The notes beneath the pieces are model-generated. The model made no database searches, was not told the DNA's origin, and saw only the letters and a program-made list of their open reading frames with translations. The translations under genes were made by a program, and so were the position numbers. Source: an uncultured Pelagibacteraceae bacterium (lineage in GTDB: Bacteria; Pseudomonadota; Alphaproteobacteria; Pelagibacterales; Pelagibacteraceae). From it: 64,000 nt of DNA. Positions 16,773 through 25,611 of the stretch are shown piece by piece. Positions within the stretch are counted from its first letter, which is position 1, and each line of letters opens with the position of its first letter. Location of the stretch: the NCBI GenBank assembly GCA_902594675.1, contig CACJNE010000007.1, positions 16,760-80,759 on the forward strand, in the 5' to 3' direction.

Positions 16773-17621
16773 GTGGAAATAGTTACAAAAATAGCTCCAA
16801 TCGCTTTAGCACTTATAATGTTAGGTCTAGGGTTAGGTCTAACTGGACGAGACTTTTTAAGGGTAATAAATAATCCTAAAGACTTTGTAATAGGATTTTT
16901 CTGCCAACTGCTACTTTTGCCGATAGTTGCTTATATTTTAATATTAATATTAAATTTGCCTGTTGAGATTGCATTAGGCATTATGATTATTGCTGCTGCA
17001 CCAGGGGGCGTTACTACAAATGTTATGACCAAATTTGCAAATGGAGATGTGGCTTTGTCCATCTCATTAACTGCAATAATTAGTTTAATTAGCATAATTT
17101 CAGTACCATTTATTGTTTTAAAATCAGCTGATTTACTTGGTGTTACTAATATCTCAGCAGATATTACTATGACAGCAATTACACTTAAGATGGCATTGGT
17201 TGTTACTGTGCCAGTAATTTTAGGCATGATTATTAGAAAATTTGCAGATAATTTAATTTCCTCAAATCTTTCGATTGTTAATAAAATAACAACAGTTTTG
17301 TTCGTTATTGTATTTGCTGCAATTTGGATTGAAGAAAGAGAAAATATCTTTAATTACTTAAAACAAGCAGGCTTTGCAGTATTAGTATTGAATGTTGTGA
17401 TGATGATACTTGCTTATTATATAGCCAAATTCTTTGCAACCGGAATGAAGCAAAGAAAATGTATTGCGATAGAATGTGGTTTACAAAATGGAACTTTGGC
17501 AGTGTTTGTAGCAACACAAATGTTTAATGATATTGCTTATATGATACCAACAGCAGCATATGCTCTTATAATGTACTTAACTGGCTTCGCTTTAATTTTT
17601 ATACTTCGAAGAGCTAATTAA
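16773..17621 (+). CDS. Bile acid:sodium symporter (BASS) family transporter
   Basis: A 282-residue membrane protein with about nine to ten helices. The GTG at 16773 is chosen as start because an AAGGA lies six bases upstream and no ATG fits. The family's sodium-site and crossover-helix motifs are visible: AAAPGGVTTNVMTKFANGDVALS near residue 75 and IECGLQNGTLAVFVA near 235. BASS proteins carry organic anions such as bile acids, pyruvate, pantothenate or glucosinolates with sodium. It is divergent from pta across a 63-bp gap, so a carboxylate or sulfonate taken up for the HpsN/Pta pathway is conceivable, but this is inference only. Confidence 0.88.
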   Translation: MEIVTKIAPIALALIMLGLGLGLTGRDFLRVINNPKDFVIGFFCQLLLLPIVAYILILILNLPVEIALGIMIIAAAPGGVTTNVMTKFANGDVALSISLTAIISLISIISVPFIVLKSADLLGVTNISADITMTAITLKMALVVTVPVILGMIIRKFADNLISSNLSIVNKITTVLFVIVFAAIWIEERENIFNYLKQAGFAVLVLNVVMMILAYYIAKFFATGMKQRKCIAIECGLQNGTLAVFVATQMFNDIAYMIPTAAYALIMYLTGFALIFILRRAN

Positions 17622-17632
17622 TTTTTACTTTT

Positions 17633-18565
17633 TCAAAATATTTTACAAACTAAATCCGACAAAGAAGATATATTTTGTTCTTGAATTTTAATAGTATCGC
17701 TTAATGCTTGATCCTTCATATTTATAGTGAATTGTTTTTTTTTATTAACGCTAATATATTTATTTTTTAACAAATAATTCAATTTTCTTACAACTGTAGG
17801 TCTTGGAATATGAGTTATCTCAGAAATTGACATAGTATTTACCCCACCTTCTTCAACATTGACCATATCTTTCTCCCATTCTGAAAAATTTAAACCAACA
17901 CCCTCATAAGATTTATTTACTATTGAGTGACATGTTATAACCATGCCTACTGAATAAATTTCAAGATCTCCTAATTGCTTTTTCCATCTTAAGGTTAAAG
18001 TAAAAATAAAGATATAAAAATAGTACCAACAATATGAAAAGTTATCCTTTAAATGCTCTGATACTTCGTCGACATTTAAAGATTTGTCTATTAAATTTTC
18101 TATTTTCAATATTTCAGAAATTTTTGATAACAATACGCTCAAATTTTTAAGAGTATTTTTAGGTTGTACCAGTCTATAAGCCGATCTATCTATATAAATT
18201 TTTTTTCCAATTTTTTGAAGAACGTTTAGTTTTTCAAGGTCGAGAATTTTTCGTCTAGTACTTTCCTTTGGAATATTTAAACTTTTTGATATTTCAATTA
18301 TATTAATTCGATCTAATTCCAAAGATTTATCAAACATAAAAAAATTATCATAGCTCTCTATTTTTTTAATTTGTGTGTAGTGCTCAAAATCTTTATTTAT
18401 TAGATAAAGAATTATTCTGTACTTATCTATATCGTTAAAAACTTCATATGAAGAATTCATCCATTCAGATATTAATTTGTAGTACGTTGGGGCAAGTTTT
18501 TCAAAATTTCCTGTGATTAATTTTTGAATATTTTTTTTTATTAGATTATTAAGGATTTTAGTCAT
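17633..18565 (-). CDS. Two-winged-helix transcriptional regulator, uncharacterised
   Basis: A 310-residue protein with two apparent winged helix-turn-helix units. The first, near residues 90-125, has NIIEISKSLNIPKESTRRKI; the second, near 240-280, has TMSISEITHIPRPTVVRKLN followed by a wing (KYISVNKKKQFTINMK). The middle (~140-230) is hydrophobic and aromatic-rich and could be a ligand or dimer domain. I do not recognise a named family. Its own upstream region carries two copies of a 15-bp element that also occurs in the tauA/tpa promoter region, suggesting autoregulation and control of taurine genes. Divergent to it is a 70-aa membrane protein. It ends convergently, 11 bp from the BASS gene. 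Confidence 0.72.
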   Translation of the reverse strand: MTKILNNLIKKNIQKLITGNFEKLAPTYYKLISEWMNSSYEVFNDIDKYRIILYLINKDFEHYTQIKKIESYDNFFMFDKSLELDRINIIEISKSLNIPKESTRRKILDLEKLNVLQKIGKKIYIDRSAYRLVQPKNTLKNLSVLLSKISEILKIENLIDKSLNVDEVSEHLKDNFSYCWYYFYIFIFTLTLRWKKQLGDLEIYSVGMVITCHSIVNKSYEGVGLNFSEWEKDMVNVEEGGVNTMSISEITHIPRPTVVRKLNYLLKNKYISVNKKKQFTINMKDQALSDTIKIQEQNISSLSDLVCKIF

Positions 18566-18593
18566 TTTTACAGATATCCATTCTATTATTTTA

Positions 18594-18640
18594 AACCCAA
18601 AATGGACATAAAATTAATTGTGTACAACCCATTTTGGACA
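18594..18640. promoter_or_regulatory. Two copies of a 15-bp operator-like element upstream of the regulator
   Basis: AACCCAAAATGGACA at 18594-18608 and AACCCATTTTGGACA at 18626-18640 are direct repeats whose starts are 32 bp apart, about three helical turns. They differ only in the A/T core, which is inverted, so each resembles the reverse complement of the other in the CCAWWWTGG part. They lie 29-75 bp upstream of the regulator start and 46-92 bp upstream of the divergent 70-aa gene. The same sequence with one change occurs at 29986-30000. Confidence 0.6.
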
Positions 18641-18685
18641 CAGAATTAATTTTTACAAATTAAACATGTGTTTAAATAAAACCAT

Positions 18686-18898
18686 ATGAGTTATAATAGA
18701 GATAGTAGAGCATCTGATATTGAAATTTCTTCTCAATTAACAGGTGACGTAAATATTGATACCCCTCAAAAAGTAAATATCAGTGCTCTCAAACTCAGAA
18801 TTATTCAAAAAGAAAAAAAAGAAACTTTAAAGAATAGAATTTTCATTTTAACGTTATTCATAGTTCTAGGCACTATTGGATACTTTGTGTCTAATTAA
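18686..18898 (+). CDS. Small membrane-anchored protein of unknown function (70 aa)
   Basis: A 70-residue protein beginning at ATG 18686. The first ~45 residues are polar (MSYNRDSRASDIEISSQLTG, then a lysine/glutamate-rich stretch), and the last ~20 form one membrane helix (FILTLFIVLGTIGYFV) ending SN, so it is probably a tail-anchored inner-membrane protein. I do not recognise a family. It is divergent from the two-winged-helix regulator and shares its operator-bearing promoter, so it may be a target or partner of that regulator. Its base use matches the surrounding genes. Confidence 0.6.
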   Translation: MSYNRDSRASDIEISSQLTGDVNIDTPQKVNISALKLRIIQKEKKETLKNRIFILTLFIVLGTIGYFVSN

Positions 18899-18988
18899 GT
18901 CTTTTTAGGTTCATAACTTAAATTAAATTCAAGTACTTAAAGGCATATCAACTGTTGTAATAAATAATAATTAGTAAATAATAAAGTA

Positions 18989-19324
18989 ATGAAACCATTT
19001 ACTGGATATCTAATATTAGCTTTAGGAATAACCACAGGAATAGCAGCAAATAGTTTTGCAAAAATTTCTGAAGGATTTACAAAACTAACCCCTACAATTG
19101 CTTGCTTACTGTTAATGACTGTAACGATGTTTTCTTTAGCAAAAGCAATGTCTGTAATACCTGTTGCTTTTAGTTACTCTACTTATAGTGGTTTAACAGT
19201 AGCAGGAGTAGTAATCTTTGGCATGTTAAAATACAATCAAGTTCCTAACATGTATGGTTTTATTGGAATTTGTCTGATCGTGACAGGAGTTATAATGGTA
19301 AATTATTTAGGGCGCGCTGGCTAA
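18989..19324 (+). CDS. SMR-family membrane protein lacking the conserved transport glutamate
   Basis: A 111-residue, four-helix protein of the small multidrug resistance family. It aligns well with EmrE-type proteins through KISEGFTKLTP after helix 1 and through VAFSYSTYSGLTVAGVVIFGML in helix 3, corresponding to the VAYAxWxGxG region. The invariant helix-1 glutamate (Glu14 in EmrE), counted back from the SEGFT anchor, is replaced by glycine in TTGIAANSF. Typical proton-coupled drug export is therefore unlikely. A heteromeric partner, a lipid or small-metabolite carrier, or a regulator of another SMR subunit is possible. It ends 8 bp before the convergent Ldh2 gene. Confidence 0.82.
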   Translation: MKPFTGYLILALGITTGIAANSFAKISEGFTKLTPTIACLLLMTVTMFSLAKAMSVIPVAFSYSTYSGLTVAGVVIFGMLKYNQVPNMYGFIGICLIVTGVIMVNYLGRAG

Positions 19325-19332
19325 AATTTTTA

Positions 19333-20337
19333 CTATTTCAGAAGAGTTTGAATATCTTCTTTTATATTTTCTGGTATTTTTATTTCAGATTTTAAATTTT
19401 TTTTAAATCTTCTTAATTTATTTTCTCCAGGGTATAATATTTCTTTTAGTCCTTTTAGTTTAGGAAGTTTCTTTATTCTTTTAATATTTTCTTTAATTCT
19501 TTTTTTAAAATTTGATTGAAATAAATTTGCTTTCATTACTATAAATAAATGACCAATATTTTGTGGTCCAGAAAAATCGTCGAATGGATCTTTTACTTTT
19601 CCACCATGATTACCCCCAGTATAAACTCCACTTAAAATATCAACCATCCATGCAAGACCAGAACCTCTAAATCCTGCAATAGGAAGTTGAACGCCCTCAA
19701 GAGCTTTCATGGCATTAGTGGTAGGGTTACCAAATCTATCTAAGGCAACACCTTCAGGTATTTTTGAATTTGTTCTTGATGCAACTCTTATTTTTCCTCT
19801 ATTGATCATTGAAACAGATGTATCTAATATGAATGGTGCTTTTGATCCTGTTGGTGATCCAAAACAAATTGGGTTTGTACCAAATAAAGATTTGATCGCT
19901 CCATGCGGAGCTATAGCAGGTGGTGCATTAGTAAATACTAAGGCTATCATATTTTTTTTTACAGCTTGTTCTGCGTAATATCCTGACATGCCGTAATGAC
20001 CACTGTTTTTAACAGCCACAAGTCCTATTCCAGTTTTTTTGGCATTTTTTATAGCTTTTTTTATAGCGGTATCAGCAGCAACAAATCCAATGCTGTCATC
20101 AGCATTTATATGAGCCACAGATTTAGAAATATTTTTTATTTTTATTTTAGGTTTAGGGTTAATTAATTTATGATTTATACGGTCACAGTACATTTTTAGT
20201 CTTGATAACCCATGTGTAGGAGCTCCAACTAATTCAGCATTAATTATTGCATCTGCACATATTTTTGAATGACTTCTCGAGAGTTTATATTTCCTGAATA
20301 TTTCAACAATGATTTTTTTTAATTTATTTTTTTCCAT
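19333..20337 (-). CDS. Malate/L-lactate/sulfolactate dehydrogenase (Ldh2 family)
   Basis: A 334-residue NAD(P)-dependent 2-hydroxyacid dehydrogenase of the Ldh_2 fold. Family signatures are GAPTHGLSRLKMY near residue 37 with the catalytic histidine, VKNSGHYGMSGYYAEQA near 110, and ALEGVQLPIAGFRGSGLAWMVDILSGVYTG near 212. Characterised relatives reduce or oxidise malate, ureidoglycolate, lactate, delta-1-piperideine-2-carboxylate or, in ComC, (R)-sulfolactate. With suyAB and an HpsN-like enzyme in the window, a sulfolactate role is attractive but unproven. The start overlaps the end of the epoxide hydrolase gene by 19 bp, placing it third in an operon with aldehyde dehydrogenase and epoxide hydrolase. 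Confidence 0.83.
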   Translation of the reverse strand: MEKNKLKKIIVEIFRKYKLSRSHSKICADAIINAELVGAPTHGLSRLKMYCDRINHKLINPKPKIKIKNISKSVAHINADDSIGFVAADTAIKKAIKNAKKTGIGLVAVKNSGHYGMSGYYAEQAVKKNMIALVFTNAPPAIAPHGAIKSLFGTNPICFGSPTGSKAPFILDTSVSMINRGKIRVASRTNSKIPEGVALDRFGNPTTNAMKALEGVQLPIAGFRGSGLAWMVDILSGVYTGGNHGGKVKDPFDDFSGPQNIGHLFIVMKANLFQSNFKKRIKENIKRIKKLPKLKGLKEILYPGENKLRRFKKNLKSEIKIPENIKEDIQTLLK

Positions 20338-21488
20338 TTTACGTTTTTTAAATCTTTATTAAAAAATGAAAGTATATCGCTCACTAAAAAATCTGGTTCC
20401 TCCAAAGCTGCAAAATGACCACCGTTGGGAAACTTCTTCCATCTTTTTATATTAAAAATTCTATTCACATATGATTTAGGAGGCCACTCAAGCATTTCTT
20501 TTGGAAAAATTGCTATTGCTGTTGGTACATTTATTTTTTTAAAATTTTTTGGAAAAGATCTTCCACCTTCTTTTCTTCTACCAAAATATATCCAACTAGC
20601 AGTGTTAAAACTTTTTGTTATTATATAAATCATTATATTTGATAAAAGTTCGTCCTTTGAGAATGTCTTTTCTATCTTACCCATTTTAAGATCAGACCAA
20701 CCATGAAATTTTTCCAAAATCCATGCTGCTGTACCTACAGGACTATCTATCATTGCATAAGACAAGGTTTGAGGCTTTGTAGCTTGTTGAGTTCTATATC
20801 CCTCTTGCATAATTTGATCAAAGTTAAATTTTTTCTCCCATTTTTTTTCTTTACTATTTTTTGGTCCTTTTGGATGTCTAAGTGGTAAGCAATTAATATG
20901 TATTCCTTTACAATTCTTTGAGCTATCAAGACCGATCCATCCGGCAATAGTTGCTCCCCAATCACCACCTTGTACAAAATAATTTTTATAGCCTAAATTT
21001 TTAACCATAAACTTATTTAAAATTTTTCCAATTTTTCTTGGACCTAAAGCTTTTTTGATTTGAGATGAAAAGCCAAATCCTGGTAAAGAGGGAGCAATTA
21101 TATCAAATCCATCTTCAATTTTTCCTCCATATTTTTCTGGGTGAGCAAGTCTAGGAATGATATCTAAAAATTCTGTTATGCTTCCTGGCCATCCATGTAA
21201 AAGTAATAATGGTCTAGAATTAGGATTTTTACTTTTTTCAAAAATGAAATGCAAGTTAATCTCGTCAACTTTAGTTTTATAATTTTTAAATGAATTGATT
21301 TTGTTTTCAAATTTTTTCCAATTATACTTTGTAACCCAGTATTTCGATATACTCTTTAGAAAATTTAAGTTGGTTCCATACTCCCAACCATTCATATTTT
21401 GAACATCACTCCATGGAAACTTTCTTACTTTTTTATAAATGTCGTTAAGTGTGCTTTTAGGCACACTTATTTTGTACTGTTTGATCAT
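20319..21488 (-). CDS. Epoxide hydrolase (alpha/beta hydrolase with EHN domain)
   Basis: About 389 residues. The N-terminal ~110 residues form the EHN cap/anchor (KVRKFPWSDVQNMNGWEYG). The hydrolase core follows with the oxyanion motif LLLHGWPGSITEF and the nucleophile elbow FVQGGDWGATIAGW, where Asp is the nucleophile as in epoxide hydrolases rather than Ser. The catalytic His is in FPNGGHFAALEEP near the C-terminus. Such enzymes open epoxides to diols without cofactors; some act as haloalkane or juvenile-hormone-type hydrolases. ATG 21488 is preferred over the adjacent TTG at 21491. It starts 3 bp after the aldehyde dehydrogenase stop, so the two are coupled. Confidence 0.87.
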   Translation of the reverse strand: MIKQYKISVPKSTLNDIYKKVRKFPWSDVQNMNGWEYGTNLNFLKSISKYWVTKYNWKKFENKINSFKNYKTKVDEINLHFIFEKSKNPNSRPLLLLHGWPGSITEFLDIIPRLAHPEKYGGKIEDGFDIIAPSLPGFGFSSQIKKALGPRKIGKILNKFMVKNLGYKNYFVQGGDWGATIAGWIGLDSSKNCKGIHINCLPLRHPKGPKNSKEKKWEKKFNFDQIMQEGYRTQQATKPQTLSYAMIDSPVGTAAWILEKFHGWSDLKMGKIEKTFSKDELLSNIMIYIITKSFNTASWIYFGRRKEGGRSFPKNFKKINVPTAIAIFPKEMLEWPPKSYVNRIFNIKRWKKFPNGGHFAALEEPDFLVSDILSFFNKDLKNVKWKKIN

Positions 21489-21491
21489 CAA

Positions 21492-22979
21492 TTAATTATG
21501 ACTTATCCAAATTGTTTTTGTTTGAAGAAACGAATTAAGAGCCTCAGTACCTTGATCTCTACTTAGTGAGCCTGATTGTTTATAGCCTCCAAATGGAGTT
21601 TTAATATCTCCTTCAGAAAAAGTGTTTACTGATACAGTTCCACAAGGCAAACTTTTAGCTAAATGAAACGCTCTATTAATGTCTTGTGTAAATACACTAG
21701 CATGCAATCCATATTTCGAATTACTGGCAATTTTCAAAGCTTCCTCGTCATTTTTAACTGTCAAAACACCAAGCACTGGTCCAAATATTTCCTCTTGAGC
21801 GATAGTCATATTTTCTTTTAATCCATCAAATAAGGTTGGTTTTGCATAAAAACCTTTTTGGTTTTTACTTGAAATTCCCCCAGATAAAAGTTTTGCTCCT
21901 TCATTTATACCTCTTTGGATGTATCCATCAACAGTTTGTAAATGCCCTTTTGAAATCATAGATCCCATATTCGATTTTAAATCTAACGGATCTCCTACTT
22001 TTAGTTTTTTTACTTTTTTTATAACTTTGTCTAAAAATTCGTCTTTTACTTTTTTATGTACTATCTGTCTCATATTTGCTGAACAGTTTTGTCCACCGTT
22101 CCAAAATGCAGAATTCATAGCATTATCAATTAGATCATCTGTAATTTTAGCATCTTCTAAAACTATAAATGGACTTTTTCCTCCCATCTCTAATGCGACA
22201 GGTTTTAAATTACTTTCACTTGAGTATTTTAAGAAATAGCCACCCACTTCAGTTGATCCTGTAAAAGAAACTGCATCAACATCTTTGTGTCTACCTAGAG
22301 CCTCTCCAACATCGCCATAACCTGGAAGCACATTTAAAACACCATCTGGTATTCCAGCTTCTTTTCCAATTTGAGCAACTCTAATTGCTGTAAGTGGTGT
22401 ATCTTCTGCTGGCTTAATTATCACCGAGCAACCTGCTGCAAGAGCTGGCGCCATCTTCCAGACAGCCATCATTAAAGGAAAGTTCCAAGGAACAATTCCA
22501 GCAACAACTCCTATTGGCTCTTTAACAATTAGACTTGTAATGGATGGTTCAGTTGGACCAACTTTCCCAAATACTTTATCAATTAATTCTCCATACCATT
22601 GAAAATGCATTGGTGCATCATTTGCAACTTCATTAATGCAGTCTGCGATAAGTTTACCAGTATCTATACATTCTAAAACTGAATTTTCATCACCATGTCT
22701 TCGAAGTAGTTCAGCAAATTTTAACAAAACTTCTTTTCTATGTTCAGGTGAACTCTTAGACCAAACTCCACTATTGAAAGCTTTTCTTGAAACTTTAACC
22801 GCTAAATCAACATCTTTATGATTACATTTTGCTACAGCACAAAGTTTTTTACCTGTTGCAGGATTGATAGTTTCGAACTTCTTTCCGTCAATTGCGTTTA
22901 CATATTTTCCATTAATGAATGCTCTTCCTTCAAATTTGAGTTTATTGGCTATTGATTTATATTTATTACCTGAGCTCAT
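21492..22979 (-). CDS. NAD(P)-dependent aldehyde dehydrogenase
   Basis: A 495-residue aldehyde dehydrogenase oxidising an aldehyde to its carboxylate. The active-site motifs are intact: the proton-accepting Glu in ALEMGGKSPFIV, the nucleophilic Cys in FWNGGQNCSANMRQ, and the cofactor loop VSFTGSTEVGG. The C-terminal FGGYKQSGSLSRDQGTEALN is the oligomerisation/closing segment of the PuuC/BetB-like group. It is the first gene of an aldehyde dehydrogenase-epoxide hydrolase-Ldh2 operon and is divergent from a TRAP transporter across a 210-bp gap, so the imported substrate may be processed here. The aldehyde itself cannot be named. Confidence 0.92.
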   Translation of the reverse strand: MSSGNKYKSIANKLKFEGRAFINGKYVNAIDGKKFETINPATGKKLCAVAKCNHKDVDLAVKVSRKAFNSGVWSKSSPEHRKEVLLKFAELLRRHGDENSVLECIDTGKLIADCINEVANDAPMHFQWYGELIDKVFGKVGPTEPSITSLIVKEPIGVVAGIVPWNFPLMMAVWKMAPALAAGCSVIIKPAEDTPLTAIRVAQIGKEAGIPDGVLNVLPGYGDVGEALGRHKDVDAVSFTGSTEVGGYFLKYSSESNLKPVALEMGGKSPFIVLEDAKITDDLIDNAMNSAFWNGGQNCSANMRQIVHKKVKDEFLDKVIKKVKKLKVGDPLDLKSNMGSMISKGHLQTVDGYIQRGINEGAKLLSGGISSKNQKGFYAKPTLFDGLKENMTIAQEEIFGPVLGVLTVKNDEEALKIASNSKYGLHASVFTQDINRAFHLAKSLPCGTVSVNTFSEGDIKTPFGGYKQSGSLSRDQGTEALNSFLQTKTIWISHN

Positions 22980-23090
22980 AAATTTCTTCCTATAAATTTA
23001 ATTTTATTTAATTTCTTAATTTTAAATCTAAGGCACCTTTAGACTAAAATAAATAGATTAACCAATAATAATTAATACAACTTTTGATTG

Positions 23091-23106
23091 CAACCCATTT
23101 TGATAA
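23091..23106. promoter_or_regulatory. Partial match to the AACCCATTTTGGACA element
   Basis: CAACCCATTTTGATAA lies in the 210-bp gap between the divergent aldehyde dehydrogenase and TRAP genes. Its first 12 bases are identical to those at 18625-18636 upstream of the regulator, but the right end diverges. It is 84 bp upstream of dctP. The rest of this gap is AT-rich, and I see nothing else in it except the dctP ribosome-binding site AGGAG just before the start at 23190. Confidence 0.35.
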
Positions 23107-23189
23107 TAAAATTTTCTTTTTTGTTTTACTTCGCTCTCGATTTGAATTTAAATATCGATAATTTAATTAAATTATAGGAGATAAATTAT

Positions 23190-24230
23190 ATGTTTATTAA
23201 AAAAATTTGTAAGACATTACTCACAAGTTTTGCGATTGCATTTTTTGCCCAAGCTGCTTATGCAGAGATAACTCTAAAGCTTGGTACTACAGGTAGATTG
23301 GGTATGCCAATTGGTGACGCAATAGATCAGGCGTTAATACCAGCAATGGAGAAAGCATCTGGAGGTAAAATGAAAATTGAACCTCATTATCAAAGAAGCT
23401 TATGCGCAGAGCAAAAATGTGGTGAACAAGCCAACCAAGGACTGATTGCTTTGTGGACTAGCTCTACTGCAAACTATGGTAACTTTGGACCAGAGTTAGC
23501 AATTTTCGATTTACCATTTATTTTCAAATCACTTGAAGATGCTAAAAGAATATCTGATGAATGGTTAGCTGAAAGACAGTGTAAACTTGCTCTTGAAAAT
23601 GCTGGTCATATTTGCCTTTCTGTATATTCAAGTGGTGGATTTAGACAGCTTGGAAATGCAACTAAACCAGTTCATGAACCTGATGATATGAAGGGATTGA
23701 AATGGCGTACTACTAAGAGTCCAGTTGAGTTCATGCTAGTTAAAAACTGGGGTGCTACTCCAACACCTTATGACTGGAGTCAATTATACCAAGGTCTTCA
23801 ATCAGGTGTAGTAGAAGGACAGTATGTTGCAAGTCCATGGCAGCACGTAGCAAAACTTCATGAAGTTGCAAAGTATTTCACTGAAATCGGAGGAATGTGG
23901 TCTGGAAATATTTTAGCAATGGATGCTAAGCAATATAATGCATTGACTGATCAACAAAGAAAATGGTTACACGAAGCAGCTGATGCTTATGGGGAGAAAG
24001 TAAACGAGTTAGATAACGCTTGGATCAAGAATGGAGAAGATGCAATTAAAGCATCTGCTAAAGAGTGGTATGTTCCAACAGAAGCGGAAATGACTAAGTG
24101 GAGAGCAGGAGCAATAGGTGCCTGGTTAGACGCTAAGGGTACTTTTGAACCTGAAGTAGCTAAAAGAGTACTTCTAGAACAAGGTATGGATGGATTTGTA
24201 GCACAGTTAGAAGCAGCTGGAGCTCTATAA
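23190..24230 (+). CDS. dctP: TRAP transporter substrate-binding protein (DctP family)
   Basis: A 346-residue periplasmic protein with a clear signal peptide (ending AQAAYAE). The DctP fold is recognisable from KLGTTGRLGMPIGDAIDQAL at the start of the mature protein, the MKGLKWRTTKSPVEFMLVKNWGA-type segment with the carboxylate- or sulfonate-binding arginine, and the QSGVVEGQYVASPW stretch. Two cysteines (in SLCAEQKCG) may form a disulfide. It hands a carboxylate or sulfonate ligand to the membrane subunits encoded downstream. A good AGGAG ribosome site precedes the ATG, and an intercistronic hairpin follows the stop. The ligand is unknown; HpsKLM and IseKLM are sulfonate TRAP systems known elsewhere. 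Confidence 0.88.
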   Translation: MFIKKICKTLLTSFAIAFFAQAAYAEITLKLGTTGRLGMPIGDAIDQALIPAMEKASGGKMKIEPHYQRSLCAEQKCGEQANQGLIALWTSSTANYGNFGPELAIFDLPFIFKSLEDAKRISDEWLAERQCKLALENAGHICLSVYSSGGFRQLGNATKPVHEPDDMKGLKWRTTKSPVEFMLVKNWGATPTPYDWSQLYQGLQSGVVEGQYVASPWQHVAKLHEVAKYFTEIGGMWSGNILAMDAKQYNALTDQQRKWLHEAADAYGEKVNELDNAWIKNGEDAIKASAKEWYVPTEAEMTKWRAGAIGAWLDAKGTFEPEVAKRVLLEQGMDGFVAQLEAAGAL

Positions 24231-24254
24231 ATCATTCAAAAAAAAAACTAAGTG

Positions 24255-24291
24255 AAGACCATCTAGTTCAATTTAAGAATTAGGTGGTCTT
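24255..24291 (+). promoter_or_regulatory. 12-bp intercistronic hairpin after dctP
   Basis: Bases 24255-24266 pair with 24280-24291 (AAGACCATCTAG with TTAGGTGGTCTT, including two G-T pairs) around a 13-base loop. It lies in the 93-bp gap between the TRAP binding-protein gene and the large membrane subunit. Its position and length match the hairpins after the other binding-protein genes in the window, so differential expression of binding protein over membrane subunits is the likely purpose. Confidence 0.7.
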
Positions 24292-24323
24292 TACCTAAAA
24301 CAAGTCAAAACTTATAAATATTT

Positions 24324-25607
24324 ATGGAAAGTATTATTTTACTCGTAGTACTCCTTTTTCTAATTTTATTAGGAGCTCCAATTGGTTTTATATTAATACT
24401 GATACCATTTGTTTATATTCTACTAACAGATGCTGTTCCTCTTGTTTTAATTCCTAGTCAAATGTTTACTGCTATTGACTCGGTTCCATTGACTGCGATT
24501 GCATTCTTTATGTTAACGGGTGAATTAATGACAAGTGCAACAATCACTGACCGTTTAGTTGCTTTGAGTAGAGCGTTAATTGGGCGTATACGAGGTGGGT
24601 TGGCTCAAGTAAATGTACTTGTGAGTATGTTTTTTGCTGGTATGAATGGTTCTGTCGTAGCAGATACAGCTACAGTAGGAGCTTTAGTTTTACCTGCAAT
24701 GAAGAGAGCAGGTTATCCTGCTGCATTTTCAGCTGCAGTTACAGGAGTAAGTTCCACTATAGGAGGAATTATTCCACCTAGTATCATGATGATTGTGCTT
24801 GCTAATGCAACTGAGATTTCGATTGCATCTTTATTTGCAGCTGGAATTGTTCCAGGCATCTTGATTGGTGTTGTGATAATGGTAATCAATCATTACTTCG
24901 CAGTTAAACATAACTTTGAGCGAAGCGATGAACCTTTCTCGGTGCGTCGAGCTGGTAAAGAATTATACCGATCTTCATTCGCCCTTTTAATACCTCTAGT
25001 TTTAGTGGGTTCAGTAATGGGAGGCGTAGCATCTGTTGTTGAGGCAGGAGCCATCACTGCTTTGGTTGCTTTATTTACAGGTGTATTTGTTTATCGAACT
25101 ATCAAGTGGAAAGATTGTACTGGTGCTTTTCGTCGGGCATTCCGTAATTCAGCAATGGTTTTTATTATAATAGCTGCCTCAGGACCCTTTAGTTGGTTAC
25201 TTACTTCTCTTGGAGCAATTGGTGACCTTGAAACCTGGCTTTTAGGATTAGCAGACTCTCCTATATTGTTTATTTTGGCTTTGATATTATTCATCTTTCT
25301 TCTTGGAACCGTAATGGACTCAGCTGTTAACATTATCATTGTTGGTCCAGTATTAGTAAATGTTATGTCTCAAGCCGGCTTTCCAGAGGTGCAAGCAGCA
25401 ATGGTTGTAATAGTTGGCTTCTTAATTGGATCAGTAACACCACCAGTTGGTGTTGCCTACTTTACATCTGCAACAATAGCACAAGTCCGTCTTGAAAAAG
25501 TTGCAGTAGCGTTAATTCCTTATTTGATTGGATTATTTTTACTTTTATTTTTTATTCTTATTGTACCAGAATTAACAATGTTTCTTCCTAATTTATTGAG
25601 CAATTAA
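24324..25607 (+). CDS. dctM: TRAP transporter large membrane subunit (DctM)
   Basis: A 427-residue protein with about twelve membrane helices forming the sodium-coupled translocation unit. Family signatures are AFFMLTGELMTSATITDRL near residue 55, MFFAGMNGSVVADTATVGALVLPAM near 106 and SSTIGGIIPPSIMMIVLANATE near 143, with a matching second-half VGFLIGSVTPPVGVAYFTSA. It precedes the small subunit gene, which is the reverse of the more usual P-Q-M order. The gap to dctQ is four bases, so the two are coupled. Base composition is slightly richer in G+C than the flanking genes by eye, but not enough to argue for transfer. Confidence 0.92.
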   Translation: MESIILLVVLLFLILLGAPIGFILILIPFVYILLTDAVPLVLIPSQMFTAIDSVPLTAIAFFMLTGELMTSATITDRLVALSRALIGRIRGGLAQVNVLVSMFFAGMNGSVVADTATVGALVLPAMKRAGYPAAFSAAVTGVSSTIGGIIPPSIMMIVLANATEISIASLFAAGIVPGILIGVVIMVINHYFAVKHNFERSDEPFSVRRAGKELYRSSFALLIPLVLVGSVMGGVASVVEAGAITALVALFTGVFVYRTIKWKDCTGAFRRAFRNSAMVFIIIAASGPFSWLLTSLGAIGDLETWLLGLADSPILFILALILFIFLLGTVMDSAVNIIIVGPVLVNVMSQAGFPEVQAAMVVIVGFLIGSVTPPVGVAYFTSATIAQVRLEKVAVALIPYLIGLFLLLFFILIVPELTMFLPNLLSN

Positions 25608-25611
25608 TGAA

